22,169 bases of DNA from Bacillota bacterium (GTDB taxonomy: Bacteria > Bacillota > Clostridia > Oscillospirales > Oscillospiraceae). Of this stretch, positions 1 through 8,238 are shown one piece after another. The notes under the pieces were generated by a model. That model was not told the origin of the DNA and ran no database searches. It saw only the letters and a program-made list of their open reading frames with translations. Made by a program: the position numbers and the translations under genes. Each line of letters starts with the position of its first letter. Position 1 is the stretch's first letter. The stretch lies in the NCBI GenBank assembly GCA_009781925.1, contig WQUU01000187.1, forward strand, positions 1-22,169, in the 5' to 3' direction.

Positions 1-282
1 GACCCGCCGAGTTCGGTCAACGCCCTGATCCACGTGGCGCTCCTGCGCGGGGAGGCCAGCCGCGCAGGCATCGCTGACATCAGCCAGAGGGCGGGCGAAC
101 TGCGTTTTTTGATCCCGGATTTCAACCTAAACCGCGTCTCCGCCGTCTACGCCCAGCCGGAGTTCAAGGGCCGGGTGAAGGTGGAGGCCGGGCAGAAGCC
201 CCGGGTCAGTCTGAAGCTGAAGTCCGGCAAGCGCGTGCTGGAGGAGGCGCGCGAATTTGTGAGGGCCTACGCGGGGGGCTGA
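1..282 (+). CDS. mfd: Transcription-repair coupling factor Mfd, C-terminal fragment
   Basis: The frame is open from base 1 to a TGA at 280-282 (93 residues) and the true start lies outside the window. The visible protein begins with DPPSSVNALIHVALLRGEA, followed by GIADISQRAGELRF, which matches my memory of the regulatory C-terminal (TRCF/D7) domain of Mfd. Mfd is the ATP-driven translocase that removes stalled RNA polymerase and recruits UvrA for transcription-coupled repair. None of the helicase motifs are in view, so the call rests on this tail alone. The gene runs toward the nucleotidase gene and ends about 60 bp before a shared terminator. The bases just after the stop contain a small GC-rich inverted repeat (about 317-334). 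Confidence 0.85.
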   Translation, partial: DPPSSVNALIHVALLRGEASRAGIADISQRAGELRFLIPDFNLNRVSAVYAQPEFKGRVKVEAGQKPRVSLKLKSGKRVLEEAREFVRAYAGG

Positions 283-341
283 GGGATAAGAGCAAACCCC
301 CGGCGCTGCGCGCCACCCCCTTTCGAAAGAGGGCTGAGGGC

Positions 342-383
342 AAAAAAGAGCGTCCCCACGCGTGCCGGGGACGCTCTTTTTTT
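342..383. terminator. Bidirectional Rho-independent terminator
   Basis: The arm 347-357 (AGAGCGTCCCC) pairs perfectly with 367-377 across a 9-nt loop, and an A-tract on the left (342-347) matches a T-tract on the right (377-383). The structure therefore gives a GC stem plus U-run in both directions. It lies between the convergent mfd and 5'-nucleotidase genes and can end both transcripts. Confidence 0.93.
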
Positions 384-398
384 ATGAACTGCCTCCGC

Positions 399-2630
399 TT
401 ACGCGGCGGGCGCGGGGCTAAAATCCGTGGTCATCAGGCGCTGCATGACAGTCGCGCCCTGGGCGCGGGTGGAGGTGTCGGCCGGGGCGAAGGTGTTGTT
501 GCCCATGCCGTTGAGGATCTTGTTCTCGGTGCAGAACGCCACGGCGTTCGCGGCCCAGCTTGCGATGCTGCCGGCATCCGTATAGGTCAGATCGCCGGGG
601 GCGTAATCCGCGGGCACGTGGCCCTTGAGATCGATGTAGCGGAAGATCATGGTCGCCATCTCCTGACGGCTGATGGCGGCCAGCGGATGGAAGGTGCCGT
701 CCTCATAGCCCTTGACAATGCCGTTCGCGGCGGCCCAGGCCACGGCGTCCGCATACCAGGAGCCCGCTACCACGTCGCTGAAGGCGGCGGGGGCGGTGAC
801 CTCCGGGGAATCCTCCATGCGATAGAGCATGGTCGCGACCATGGCGCGGTTCAGGCTGCCCTGGGGGTCAAAGGTCGTGTCGGAGACGCCCTTTATGATG
901 CCGTTGTCGGCGGCGTATTTCACGGGGGCAGCGAACCAGTCGGCGAGGAGCACATCGTCAAACTGGGTGTGTTTGATGTTGATGCGGCCCTGGCCGAGCG
1001 GGTTGGCGTAAGCCTGGCCCACGTTGCCGCCCAGGTTCTTGGTGATGTAGGTGATGAGAACCTGGCTGTCCACCATGACGCGGTCTTTCAGAACGGTGTT
1101 GTGCTGGAAAATGGGGTAGCCGTCACCGCCCATGAAGAGCTCATAGTCAATGGAGGCGACCGTATAGGTCTTGGCGGGGTCGATGGGCTTGCCGTCCACA
1201 AGGACGTCGGAGACACGGCGGTCACCGTCGCCGACCTTGACAAACATCTTGTTCGCGTCCGTAACGACGGGGGAGGGGATGGTGGCGTCCACGTTGAACT
1301 GGAGGCCGGAGACCTGCAGGAAGCCGCCGAATTCAGCGGCGGGGGTCTGACTGACGCTAAACTCCAGGGCGTCCAGAATCTGCTGGCCGGTGGCTTCGAT
1401 CATGCAGGCCATGTTGCCGAAGGGGTGTACGGAGATGATGTTGGCATAGGTGATGTCGCCGGCCTTGATGTCGGCGCGCACGCCGCCGCCGTTGACCCAG
1501 CCGATGTCAGCGCCTAAAATGTTGCGGTACGCGTCCGCGCAGAGATCGCCGAGGTTGGTCTCCTGCATGCGGACGGCGCGGCTGCCGGTATAGGGATTCA
1601 TCACGGTCAGGTTGACGTCGGAGTGGGCGACAACCGTGTTGAGCTGGTTCTTGAACGGGGCGACGATCTCATCGTTGATGTAAGTCTGGACGCCGGTGTC
1701 CACATCGGTGAGGCCCGCCGTCGGAACAACTCCGCCGGAGATGCTGCCGTCGGAGTGGATGACGATCTCACTGATGTTCGCCATCTTGTAGCCGCCCTGA
1801 ACCAAGGTGACGTCTTCGCCGTCCTTGTTCTGGACAGTCTCTCCGTCGATTACGGTGTGGCTGTGGCCGTCGAACATGGCGTCAATGCCGGTGGTGTTGG
1901 CGATGACTTCCTTGGATGTCCAGGGGGAGCTGGCCGAGTCGACGCCGAGATGACCCACGCCGATGACATAGTTGGCGCCGTCGGCCCTGGCGGCGTCCAC
2001 GGTGGCCTGAACCTGATCATAGAGGGCCTGACCCGTGGCGTCCTGGCAGAAGCCGTAGATCCAGTTGCCGTCCTTGTCCTGGAAATAGACGGGGGCGGAC
2101 TTGGTGATCGCCTCCGGCGTGGTGATGCCCACATAGGCCACCTTAACGTCGCCGTAGGTCATCATCTGATAGCCGTCAAACACGGGGGCGTCGGTTTTGA
2201 GATCCATGAAGTTGCAGGAGATGTAGGGGAACTGGGCCAGGCTGACCAGATTCATGAAGCCGTCCATCCCATAGTCAAACTCGTGGTTGCCGGGAACGGC
2301 CAGATCATAGCCCACGTGGTTCATGATGTCGGTAATGGCCTCGCCGTTGGTCATGGTGCCGATGTTGTCGCCCTGAACGGCGTCACCGGCGTCGACCAAA
2401 GTGACATTGCCCTTGCCTGCGATCGCCTCCTGCGCGGTTCTATAGGCGGCAAGCTTGGCATAGAGATCCGCGATGGTGGTGATGGTGGCGCAGTGGACAT
2501 CGTTCGTCGAGAGAACCACGATATCGCCGGACTGCACCTCGGGGGCGGTCGCGTGGGCGGCCACCGAGACCAGGGAGAAGGCCAGCACTACGGCAAAGAA
2601 CAGGGACAGAACTCTTTTCTTCGTACTCAT
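399..2630 (-). CDS. Secreted 5'-nucleotidase (UshA-like) with three SLH domains
   Basis: The protein should dephosphorylate extracellular nucleotides so that nucleosides can be imported. The start at 2630 has AAGGAGG 6 nt upstream; an in-frame ATG at 2657 lacks such a site. Residues 1-26 form a signal peptide (hydrophobic core, AHA cleavage). The metallophosphatase motifs follow in order: NDVH at 43-46, D80-AGD, GNHEFD at 114-119 and GHSHT near 255. The 5'-nucleotidase C-terminal domain covers roughly 350-530, with NLGDLCADAYR, VNGGGVRAD and FMGGDGYP. From about 557 to the end are three SLH repeats (DNGIIKG, ANGIVKGYEDGTF, ENKILNGMGNNTF), which bind pyruvylated cell-wall polymer. The residue after the first metal-binding histidine is Cys rather than the usual Gly/Ser. 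Exact substrate (nucleotide, UDP-sugar or cyclic nucleotide) cannot be told from sequence. Confidence 0.93.
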   Translation of the reverse strand: MSTKKRVLSLFFAVVLAFSLVSVAAHATAPEVQSGDIVVLSTNDVHCATITTIADLYAKLAAYRTAQEAIAGKGNVTLVDAGDAVQGDNIGTMTNGEAITDIMNHVGYDLAVPGNHEFDYGMDGFMNLVSLAQFPYISCNFMDLKTDAPVFDGYQMMTYGDVKVAYVGITTPEAITKSAPVYFQDKDGNWIYGFCQDATGQALYDQVQATVDAARADGANYVIGVGHLGVDSASSPWTSKEVIANTTGIDAMFDGHSHTVIDGETVQNKDGEDVTLVQGGYKMANISEIVIHSDGSISGGVVPTAGLTDVDTGVQTYINDEIVAPFKNQLNTVVAHSDVNLTVMNPYTGSRAVRMQETNLGDLCADAYRNILGADIGWVNGGGVRADIKAGDITYANIISVHPFGNMACMIEATGQQILDALEFSVSQTPAAEFGGFLQVSGLQFNVDATIPSPVVTDANKMFVKVGDGDRRVSDVLVDGKPIDPAKTYTVASIDYELFMGGDGYPIFQHNTVLKDRVMVDSQVLITYITKNLGGNVGQAYANPLGQGRINIKHTQFDDVLLADWFAAPVKYAADNGIIKGVSDTTFDPQGSLNRAMVATMLYRMEDSPEVTAPAAFSDVVAGSWYADAVAWAAANGIVKGYEDGTFHPLAAISRQEMATMIFRYIDLKGHVPADYAPGDLTYTDAGSIASWAANAVAFCTENKILNGMGNNTFAPADTSTRAQGATVMQRLMTTDFSPAPAA

Positions 2631-2686
2631 GTTTTTCCTCCTTATAAAATTCGCCATGCAATTTTCTGCGGGAAACCCGTGGCCTG

Positions 2687-2715
2687 ATTATATCACAATC
2701 GGCTGAAACGCGCCA
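2687..2715 (-). promoter_or_regulatory. Candidate promoter of the 5'-nucleotidase gene
   Basis: On the minus strand the hexamer TATAAT (2692-2687) is preceded by TGA, giving an extended -10 (TGATATAAT). The -35 region at the right spacing (2710-2715) is poor, as is common with extended -10 promoters. It lies about 57 bp upstream of the chosen start codon. Confidence 0.6.
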
Positions 2716-2770
2716 TACATTTTTCTAGTTTTATCCACGAATTTTTTAATAAGCAAAAATAAAATTTGAA

Positions 2771-2800
2771 TTGAAGTTTGAATGGGGAGTATGATAGAAT
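2771..2800 (+). promoter_or_regulatory. Candidate promoter of udk-tdk
   Basis: TTGAAG (2771-2776), an 18-bp spacer and TAGAAT (2795-2800) form a plausible sigma-A promoter in an AT-rich stretch. It is divergent from the nucleotidase promoter and would give an untranslated leader of about 110 nt before udk. Confidence 0.5.
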
Positions 2801-2824
2801 ATGGTCGAATGGGGCGGCGGGAAC

Positions 2825-2846
2825 GGTGCGGCACGGAAGCCGCACC
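2825..2846 (+). other. Hairpin in the udk leader
   Basis: GGTGCGGC (2825-2832) pairs perfectly with GCCGCACC (2839-2846) around a 6-nt loop. A second GC-rich segment at about 2869-2896 resembles one end of the dispersed repeat family seen elsewhere in the window. No U-run follows, so this is not a typical terminator. Whether it regulates udk is unknown. Confidence 0.5.
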
Positions 2847-2917
2847 TTACAGAGGTGTGTTTCTGCAGGGGCGGGAATTCATCCCCGACCGGATCGCCAC
2901 ATCAGGAGGGCGTCATT

Positions 2918-3538
2918 ATGGGCGAGATTATGACCATCGGCATCGCGGGGGGCACGGGCAGCGGGAAAACCACCATTACAAGGCGCATCGTAGACCGCTT
3001 TGGCGGCGATGTCAGCGTGGTCTACCACGACAGTTTCTATAAGGAGACGAGCGGCCTGTCCTATGAGGAGCGGAAAAAGCTCAACTACGACCACCCGGAC
3101 GCCTTCGACACCGATCTGCTCATCAGCTGCCTCAAGGAACTGCGCGCGGGCAGGCCGGTGCTCTGCCCGGTGTATGACTACACCATTTATAACCGCTCGG
3201 AAAAAACCGCCGTGGTGCAGCCGGCCAAGGTGATCATTGTGGAGGGCATCCTCATTCTCGCCGATCAGGAGCTCTGCTCCCTCCTGGATGTCAAGCTCTA
3301 TGTGGACACGGACGCGGATGTGCGCATTTTGCGGCGCATTATCCGGGATGTGCGGGATCGGGGCCGGAGCCTGGACAGCGTCATCACCCAGTACCTCGCC
3401 ACGGTCAAGCCCATGCACGAACAGTTTGTGGAGCCCAGCAAGCGCCGGGCGGACATCATCATCCCCGTGGGCGGGCACAACGACGTGGCCATGGAGATGG
3501 TGCTGGATCGGATCCGGAGCCATATGGAGAAGGGGTGA
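2918..3538 (+). CDS. udk: Uridine kinase
   Basis: This enzyme phosphorylates uridine and cytidine to UMP and CMP in the pyrimidine salvage pathway. The start at 2918 follows AGGAGGG with a 7-nt gap and gives 206 residues, the usual size for bacterial Udk; the longer reading frame from 2801 has no family resemblance. Visible motifs are the P-loop GGTGSGKT (11-18), YHDSFYK, YDHPDAFD, PVYDYTIYNRSEKT (nucleoside and lid region), VIIVEGIL, and an arginine-rich lid RILRRIIRDVRDRGR. The C-terminal half keeps VKPMHEQFVEPSKRRADIII. It lies 6 bp upstream of tdk, so the two kinases are almost certainly co-transcribed, and it is divergent from the surface 5'-nucleotidase. Confidence 0.96.
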   Translation: MGEIMTIGIAGGTGSGKTTITRRIVDRFGGDVSVVYHDSFYKETSGLSYEERKKLNYDHPDAFDTDLLISCLKELRAGRPVLCPVYDYTIYNRSEKTAVVQPAKVIIVEGILILADQELCSLLDVKLYVDTDADVRILRRIIRDVRDRGRSLDSVITQYLATVKPMHEQFVEPSKRRADIIIPVGGHNDVAMEMVLDRIRSHMEKG

Positions 3539-3544
3539 AAATCC

Positions 3545-4141
3545 ATGGCGAAACTCTATTTTAAATATGGCGTCATGGGCAGCTCCAAGTCCGCTCAGGC
3601 GCTCATCACAAAGTTCAATTACGAAGAGCTGGGGATGCGGGCCTGGCTCATCAAGCCCGCGGCGGATCAGCGCGACGGGGCGGACAAAATCCGCTCCCGC
3701 GTTGGGCTGGAGCAGGTCGCGGAGGTCATCACGCCGGAGGAGAGCGTCACCGCCCGCTATGAGGCGGCAAACGGCAGGGGTGAAAAACCCATCGATGTCC
3801 TCATCGCGGACGAGGCCCAGTTCTTCAGCGAAACGCAGATTGACGAGCTCAGGGATCTGGTGGATGACCGGAACCTGCCGGTGCTCTGCTTCGGCCTGCG
3901 CACCGACTTTCTGACGCACCTCTTTCCCGGCTCCAAGCGGCTTTTGGAGCTGGCGGATTCTCTCTCGGAGATCAAGACCGTCTGCGCGTGCGGGAGCAAG
4001 GCCGTTGTCACCGCGCGCCTCGATCCCGGCGGCCGGGTCATCACCCAGGGGGAGCAGGTCTTTTTGGGTGGCAACGACAGCTACATCGCCATGTGCCACA
4101 AGTGCTGGAAGCGGAAGATCAGAGAGCAGGAAGCCCTGTAG
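3545..4141 (+). CDS. tdk: Thymidine kinase, type II
   Basis: The 198-residue protein phosphorylates thymidine to dTMP for DNA precursor salvage. The P-loop reads GVMGSSKS (9-16), an unusual form of the family's GxMxSGKS that keeps Lys-Ser but has Ser in place of the Gly before the lysine. Walker B with the catalytic acid is VLIADEAQF (D89, E90). The structural zinc site is Cys147-x-Cys149 and Cys184-x2-Cys187. The lasso-loop region includes GNDSYIAMCHKC. The GAAGGGG stretch just upstream overlaps the end of udk and supports the ATG at 3545. The TAG stop (4139-4141) is formed by the GTAGGGG start of a dispersed repeat. Confidence 0.95.
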   Translation: MAKLYFKYGVMGSSKSAQALITKFNYEELGMRAWLIKPAADQRDGADKIRSRVGLEQVAEVITPEESVTARYEAANGRGEKPIDVLIADEAQFFSETQIDELRDLVDDRNLPVLCFGLRTDFLTHLFPGSKRLLELADSLSEIKTVCACGSKAVVTARLDPGGRVITQGEQVFLGGNDSYIAMCHKCWKRKIREQEAL

Positions 4142-4227
4142 GGGCGGGTTTCCATGCCCGGCCGTTTCACGGGAAAAGACGGATTTCACGCACGGTTGGG
4201 GATGGAACCCCGACCCTACGGCGGCGG
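4137..4227. repeat. Dispersed palindromic repeat, copy A
   Basis: The left end (from 4137, TGTAGGGGCGGGTTTCCAT) is an imperfect inverted copy of the right end (about 4200-4220, GGATGGAACCCCGACCCTAC), with about 45 bp between them. The GTAGGGG core recurs at 12010, 13178, 18510 and 19450. The left end supplies the tdk stop codon. Confidence 0.7.
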
Positions 4228-4260
4228 GGAAAAAATATTCGCTCTGTCACCATAATGTAA

Positions 4261-4289
4261 TTGCAAAATTTTTATGAATCTTGTATAAT
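4261..4289 (+). promoter_or_regulatory. Promoter of the nucleoside ABC transporter operon
   Basis: TTGCAA (4261-4266), exactly 17 bp and a perfect TATAAT (4284-4289) make this one of the best sigma-A promoters in the window. It lies 26 bp upstream of the TTG start of the ATPase gene, so the leader is very short and leaves no room for a riboswitch. Confidence 0.8.
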
Positions 4290-4315
4290 AAGCGGTCAGA
4301 AGGGAGTGGTGGCTT

Positions 4316-5860
4316 TTGTCGGAATATGTCATTGAAATGCTGGGGATTACAAAAATTTTCCCCGGCATCAAGGCAAACGACAATGTGACGGTTCAGCTCA
4401 GGAGAGGTGAGGTGCACGCGCTCTTAGGAGAAAACGGCGCCGGGAAATCCACGCTCATGAGCGTTTTGTTCGGCCTGTATCAGCCGGACGGCGGAGAGAT
4501 TCGCAAAAACGGGGAAAAGGTGGACATTAAAAACCCCAACGACGCGACCGCACTGCACATTGGCATGGTACACCAGCACTTCCAGCTGGTGGAGATCTTC
4601 TCGGCCCTGGACAACATCATCCTCGGCATGGAGCCGAATCAACTGGGCTTCCTCCGCAAGGGGGAGGCGCGGAAAAAGGTCATGGAACTCTCCGATAAAT
4701 ACGGGCTGCGCATCGACCCGGATGTCCGCATTGAGGACATGTCCGTCGGTATGCAGCAGCGGGTCGAGATCCTCAAGATGCTCTACCGGGACAACGAGAT
4801 CCTCATCTTTGACGAGCCCACCGCCGTGCTGACGCCCCAGGAGATCCATGAGCTCATGCAGATCATGCGGGACTTCACAAAAGAGGGCAAGAGTATCCTC
4901 TTCATCACCCACAAGCTGGCCGAGATCATGGAAGTGGCGGATCGCTGCACCGTGCTCCGCAAGGGCAAGTGCATCGGAACCGTGGATGTCAAGGACACCA
5001 CCAAGGAGGAACTCTCCCGGATGATGGTGGGCCGCAACGTCAGCTTCTCGGTGGCGAAGGGCGAGCAGCGGCTCGGGGATACGGTTCTCGAAGTGGAGGA
5101 TCTCACGGTGGCCTCCAGAGTCCACGCGGAACAGAATGCGGTGAAGGATGTGTCCCTCCACGTGCAGGGCGGGGAGATCGTCTGCCTCGCGGGGATCGAG
5201 GGCAACGGCCAGACGGAATTTGCCTACGCGCTCACGGGGCTGGAGAAGCCCTCCCAGGGCAGCATAAAGCTCTGCGGGCAGGACATCACCCTCGCGCCCA
5301 TCCGGGAGCGCAGCAAGCTCGGCATGAGCCACATCCCGGAGGATCGGCACAAACACGGACTGATCCTGGACTTTAAGCTCATGGACAACATGGTACTCCA
5401 GCGCTACTGGGAGAAGGAATTCCAGAGGGGCGGCTTTATCCGGCGCGAGGCCGTGCGCGCCTACTCGGACAAGCTCATCGCGCAGTACGACATCCGCAGC
5501 GGCAAGGGCAGCGACACCATTGCCCGCAGCATGTCCGGCGGCAACCAGCAGAAGGCCATTGTGGCGCGGGAAATCGACAAGGATCCGGAGCTGCTGGTGG
5601 CCATCCAGCCGACGCGCGGCCTGGACGTGGGCGCCATCGAATACATACACAAGCAGCTCGTAAAATCCAGGGACGAGGGCAAGGCCGTGCTCCTCATCAG
5701 CCTGGAGATGGATGAGGTTTTGGACGTCTCTGACCGAATCCTCGTCATGTACGAGGGAGAGATCGTGGGCGAATTTGACCCCAAAAAGACGACGCCGGAA
5801 GAATTGGGCCTCTATATGGCCGGGGCCCGGCGGCAGGAGAGGAGGGCCGCAAATGCGTAA
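4316..5860 (+). CDS. nupO: Nucleoside ABC transporter, fused double ATP-binding subunit (NupO/YufO type)
   Basis: This cytoplasmic subunit powers sugar- or nucleoside-type ABC import. It has 514 residues with two nucleotide-binding domains. The first is canonical: GENGAGKST (38-46), signature MSVGMQQRVEI from 142 and Walker B ILIFDEPT. The second is degenerate, with GIEGNGQT (293-300, Gln in place of the P-loop Lys), SMSGGNQQK near 405 and VAIQPTRGLD near 428. As I recall, this pattern is normal for the NupO/RbsA-like class. The start is TTG at 4316, preceded by AGAAGGGAG; an ATG 7 codons later lacks a good site. It overlaps the next permease gene by 8 bp. The neighbouring udk, tdk and 5'-nucleotidase genes support nucleosides as substrate. 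No BmpA-type binding protein gene is adjacent. Confidence 0.9.
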   Translation: MSEYVIEMLGITKIFPGIKANDNVTVQLRRGEVHALLGENGAGKSTLMSVLFGLYQPDGGEIRKNGEKVDIKNPNDATALHIGMVHQHFQLVEIFSALDNIILGMEPNQLGFLRKGEARKKVMELSDKYGLRIDPDVRIEDMSVGMQQRVEILKMLYRDNEILIFDEPTAVLTPQEIHELMQIMRDFTKEGKSILFITHKLAEIMEVADRCTVLRKGKCIGTVDVKDTTKEELSRMMVGRNVSFSVAKGEQRLGDTVLEVEDLTVASRVHAEQNAVKDVSLHVQGGEIVCLAGIEGNGQTEFAYALTGLEKPSQGSIKLCGQDITLAPIRERSKLGMSHIPEDRHKHGLILDFKLMDNMVLQRYWEKEFQRGGFIRREAVRAYSDKLIAQYDIRSGKGSDTIARSMSGGNQQKAIVAREIDKDPELLVAIQPTRGLDVGAIEYIHKQLVKSRDEGKAVLLISLEMDEVLDVSDRILVMYEGEIVGEFDPKKTTPEELGLYMAGARRQERRAANA

Positions 5861-7127
5861 GCGCAGTTTGGGAGAGTCCCAGGGCTTTATGAGTTTTCTT
5901 TCCTCCTTTATCGCGATCGTTTTGGGGCTTGTCTTCGGGTTTCTCTTTTTGCTGATCATCAACCCGGGCAACGCGCTCACGGGCATGGGCCAGATGCTGA
6001 GCACGGGCTTTGGCAGCCTGGCGAAGTTTGGCAAGGTGCTCTATCAGGCGGCGCCCCTGATCATGACAGGCCTCTCGGTCGCCTTCGCGTTCAAGACGGG
6101 TCTCTTCAACATCGGCGCTACCGGGCAATACACCGTGGGCGGCGTGGTCGCCATCATCTGCGTCGTGGTCTTCCGGATGCCCTGGTGGGCCGGCATGCTC
6201 GCGGGGATGCTCGGCGGCGCGATCTGGGGTATCTTCCCCGGCCTCTTTAAGGCGCTGTTCAACGTCAACGAGGTCATCACCTGTATCATGTTCAACTACA
6301 TCGCCATGTTCACGGCAAATGTCGTCGTCGCGAATATCCCCAAAGTGCTGGCCACCTCCTGGGGCGACGTGAGCGCGGATCGCACGGCCAACCTGGCCAA
6401 AGTGGTGACAGCCAAGGGCGGCAACCCCCAGGCCATTATCCCAACCCTGGGCCTGGACAAGCTCTTCGGCTCCAACTTCATGAACATCAGCATCTTCATT
6501 GCGATTTTGTTCGCCGTCATCATTTTCATCGTCCTGCACAGAACCACCTTCGGCTATGAGCTCAAGGCCTGCGGCGCCAACAAAAACGCCAGCATCTACG
6601 CCGGCATCTCCGCAAAGCGCAACATCGTCCTGTCCATGGTCATCGCGGGCGGGCTCTCCGGCATTGCGGGGGGCATGACGTATCTGGCCGGAACCGTCCA
6701 ATATGTCATGCTGAAAGACCTGCTGGCGATGGGCTATAACGGCATCCCGGTGGCCCTGCTCGGCGTCTCCCATCCCATCGCCACGGTCTTCTCCGCCCTC
6801 TTTATCTCCTATATCCAGGTGGGCGGCGACGCCATGCAGCCGACGTTCTCCACGGAGAATATCAACATCATCATCGCGGTGATCATCTATCTGGCCGCCT
6901 TTGCTCTGCTCCTGCGGGTTTTCCTAAACAAGATCTTCCTGCGCAGAGAGGAGGCCGCCCAGGAGCATGATTCCGCTGACGCAGACCCGGGGAACGCCCC
7001 GCCGATGATCGAGGATCCCCAGAGCGCGGATGCGGTGCTGAAACCCGCCGCAGAGACCGGGCGGCCTCTGGTTCATGACGAGTGGCCCGTTGGCAAAGAC
7101 GGGGAAAGTGGGGTGGATGAAGAATGA
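5853..7127 (+). CDS. nupP: Nucleoside ABC transporter permease 1 (NupP/YufP type)
   Basis: A polytopic inner-membrane protein of 424 residues from the BPD_transp_2 (branched amino acid/ribose/nucleoside) permease family. The start at 5853 follows AGGAGAGGAGGG and overlaps the ATPase stop by 8 bp. Visible features are the first membrane segment FIAIVLGLVFGFLFLLII, the family motif AFKTGLFNIGATGQY, NEVITCIMFNYIA in the coupling region and GYELKACGANKNASIYAGI. Permeases of this family tend to end shortly after the last helix. Here about 55 hydrophilic, mostly acidic residues follow (from EEAAQEHDSADADPG onward), probably on the cytoplasmic side; their role is unknown. It forms a heterodimer with the next gene product by family precedent. 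Confidence 0.9.
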   Translation: MRKRSLGESQGFMSFLSSFIAIVLGLVFGFLFLLIINPGNALTGMGQMLSTGFGSLAKFGKVLYQAAPLIMTGLSVAFAFKTGLFNIGATGQYTVGGVVAIICVVVFRMPWWAGMLAGMLGGAIWGIFPGLFKALFNVNEVITCIMFNYIAMFTANVVVANIPKVLATSWGDVSADRTANLAKVVTAKGGNPQAIIPTLGLDKLFGSNFMNISIFIAILFAVIIFIVLHRTTFGYELKACGANKNASIYAGISAKRNIVLSMVIAGGLSGIAGGMTYLAGTVQYVMLKDLLAMGYNGIPVALLGVSHPIATVFSALFISYIQVGGDAMQPTFSTENINIIIAVIIYLAAFALLLRVFLNKIFLRREEAAQEHDSADADPGNAPPMIEDPQSADAVLKPAAETGRPLVHDEWPVGKDGESGVDEE

Positions 7128-8131
7128 GCAGCGCGCAAGCATTTAAAACCATCGCCGACGTTCTCAGTTCCACAATTATCTTCGCGGTGCCCTTGATGCT
7201 GGTGGCGCTGGGCGCCATGTTCTCCGAGCGCAGCGGCGTCGTCAACATCGCGCTGGAAGGCATCATGGTCATCGGCGCGCTGTTTAGCTGCCTGTTCCTC
7301 AGCATGTCAAACACGCAGGGCTGGGGCTCTGTCCACCCGCAGCTGACCATGCTGCTGGCGATCCTTGTCGCCGGCGGCGCCGGCGTGATCTTCTCCCTAT
7401 TTCTGGCGTTTGCCTCGATCAACCTCAAGGCGGATCAGATCATCGGCGGCACCGCGCTGAACACCTTTGCCCCGGCCTTCAGCATCGTGCTCTCCTGGGC
7501 CATCCAGGGCCAGGGCCAGACCCAGATCGCCATCCCCACCTGGATCCGCATCAGCGGGCTGAAGATCGACAGCGTGAACAGCCTCGGCAACTTCCTCGAG
7601 TGGGTCTTTCTCAAAAACCTCTATCTCACGACGCTGCTGGCGGTCGTCATCCTTATCGTCGGCATCATCGTGCTGCGCAAGACCCGCTTCGGCCTCAGGC
7701 TCATGGCCTGCGGCGAGCACCCCCAGGCGGCGGACAGCGTCGGCATTAACGTCTACAGACGGCGCTACGCCGGCGTGGCCATCTCCGGCGTGCTGGGCGG
7801 CATCGGCGGCCTGGCCTACACCATCGCCGTGGGCTCCAACTTTGCCAGCAGCGTTTACGGTTACGGCTTCCTTGCCCTGGCTGTGCTCATCTTTGGCAAC
7901 TGGACGCCCGTGCGCATTACGCTCGCGGCGCTGTTTTTCGCGTTCTTTAAGGTCGCGGGCACCGTCGCCGGCTCGGGCACCATTCCCTTCCTGGCGTTGC
8001 CCATCAAACAGGCCTCGCAGCTGTACAACATCCTGCCCTATTTGGTGACCATCATCCTGCTGATTTTCACCTCCAAGCGCTCCCGCGCGCCGAAGGCGGA
8101 GGGCATACCCTACGACAAGGGCAGCCGGTAA
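7124..8131 (+). CDS. nupQ: Nucleoside ABC transporter permease 2 (NupQ/YufQ type)
   Basis: The 335-residue membrane protein is the second permease of the same importer. The ATG at 7124 overlaps the stop of the previous gene in ATGA, a sign of translational coupling. Family motifs include LGAMFSERSGVVNIALEGIMVIGA, here seen as MFSERSGVVNIALEG near the N terminus, DQIIGGTALNTFAP, and FGLRLMACGEHPQAADSVGI before the last helices. It ends with a short basic tail. A GC-rich hairpin follows at 8173-8208. In sequenced relatives the operon usually also encodes a BmpA lipoprotein; the next gene here is a lipoprotein but shows no BmpA resemblance. Confidence 0.9.
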   Translation: MSSAQAFKTIADVLSSTIIFAVPLMLVALGAMFSERSGVVNIALEGIMVIGALFSCLFLSMSNTQGWGSVHPQLTMLLAILVAGGAGVIFSLFLAFASINLKADQIIGGTALNTFAPAFSIVLSWAIQGQGQTQIAIPTWIRISGLKIDSVNSLGNFLEWVFLKNLYLTTLLAVVILIVGIIVLRKTRFGLRLMACGEHPQAADSVGINVYRRRYAGVAISGVLGGIGGLAYTIAVGSNFASSVYGYGFLALAVLIFGNWTPVRITLAALFFAFFKVAGTVAGSGTIPFLALPIKQASQLYNILPYLVTIILLIFTSKRSRAPKAEGIPYDKGSR

Positions 8132-8172
8132 GGACAGATCACAACGAACAGAGCACAAGGAACAATGAAGGG

Positions 8173-8208
8173 CGGCCCTGCGGGAAAACTTGTTTTTTCG
8201 CAGGGCCG
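8173..8208 (+). terminator. Long hairpin after the transporter operon, possible terminator
   Basis: CGGCCCTGCG (8173-8182) pairs with CGCAGGGCCG (8199-8208), and the interior AAAA/TTTT can extend the stem to about 16 bp with two wobble pairs around a CTTG loop. There is no U-run after the stem, so it may be a weak or Rho-assisted terminator or a processing site. Confidence 0.45.
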
Positions 8209-8238
8209 GTAACGCATAGGGGGAGGCGTGTGATCCTG

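Noticed and set aside
384..2687. Two long plus-strand reading frames (377 and 354 codons) antisense to the 5'-nucleotidase
   Set aside because: High GC makes long antisense frames; their proteins are Gly/Val/His/Asp-rich with no motifs, and the minus-strand gene explains the sequence.
4227..4315. Purine or other riboswitch ahead of the nucleoside transporter
   Set aside because: The promoter lies only 26 bp before the start codon, leaving no room for an aptamer, and no aptamer core was seen.
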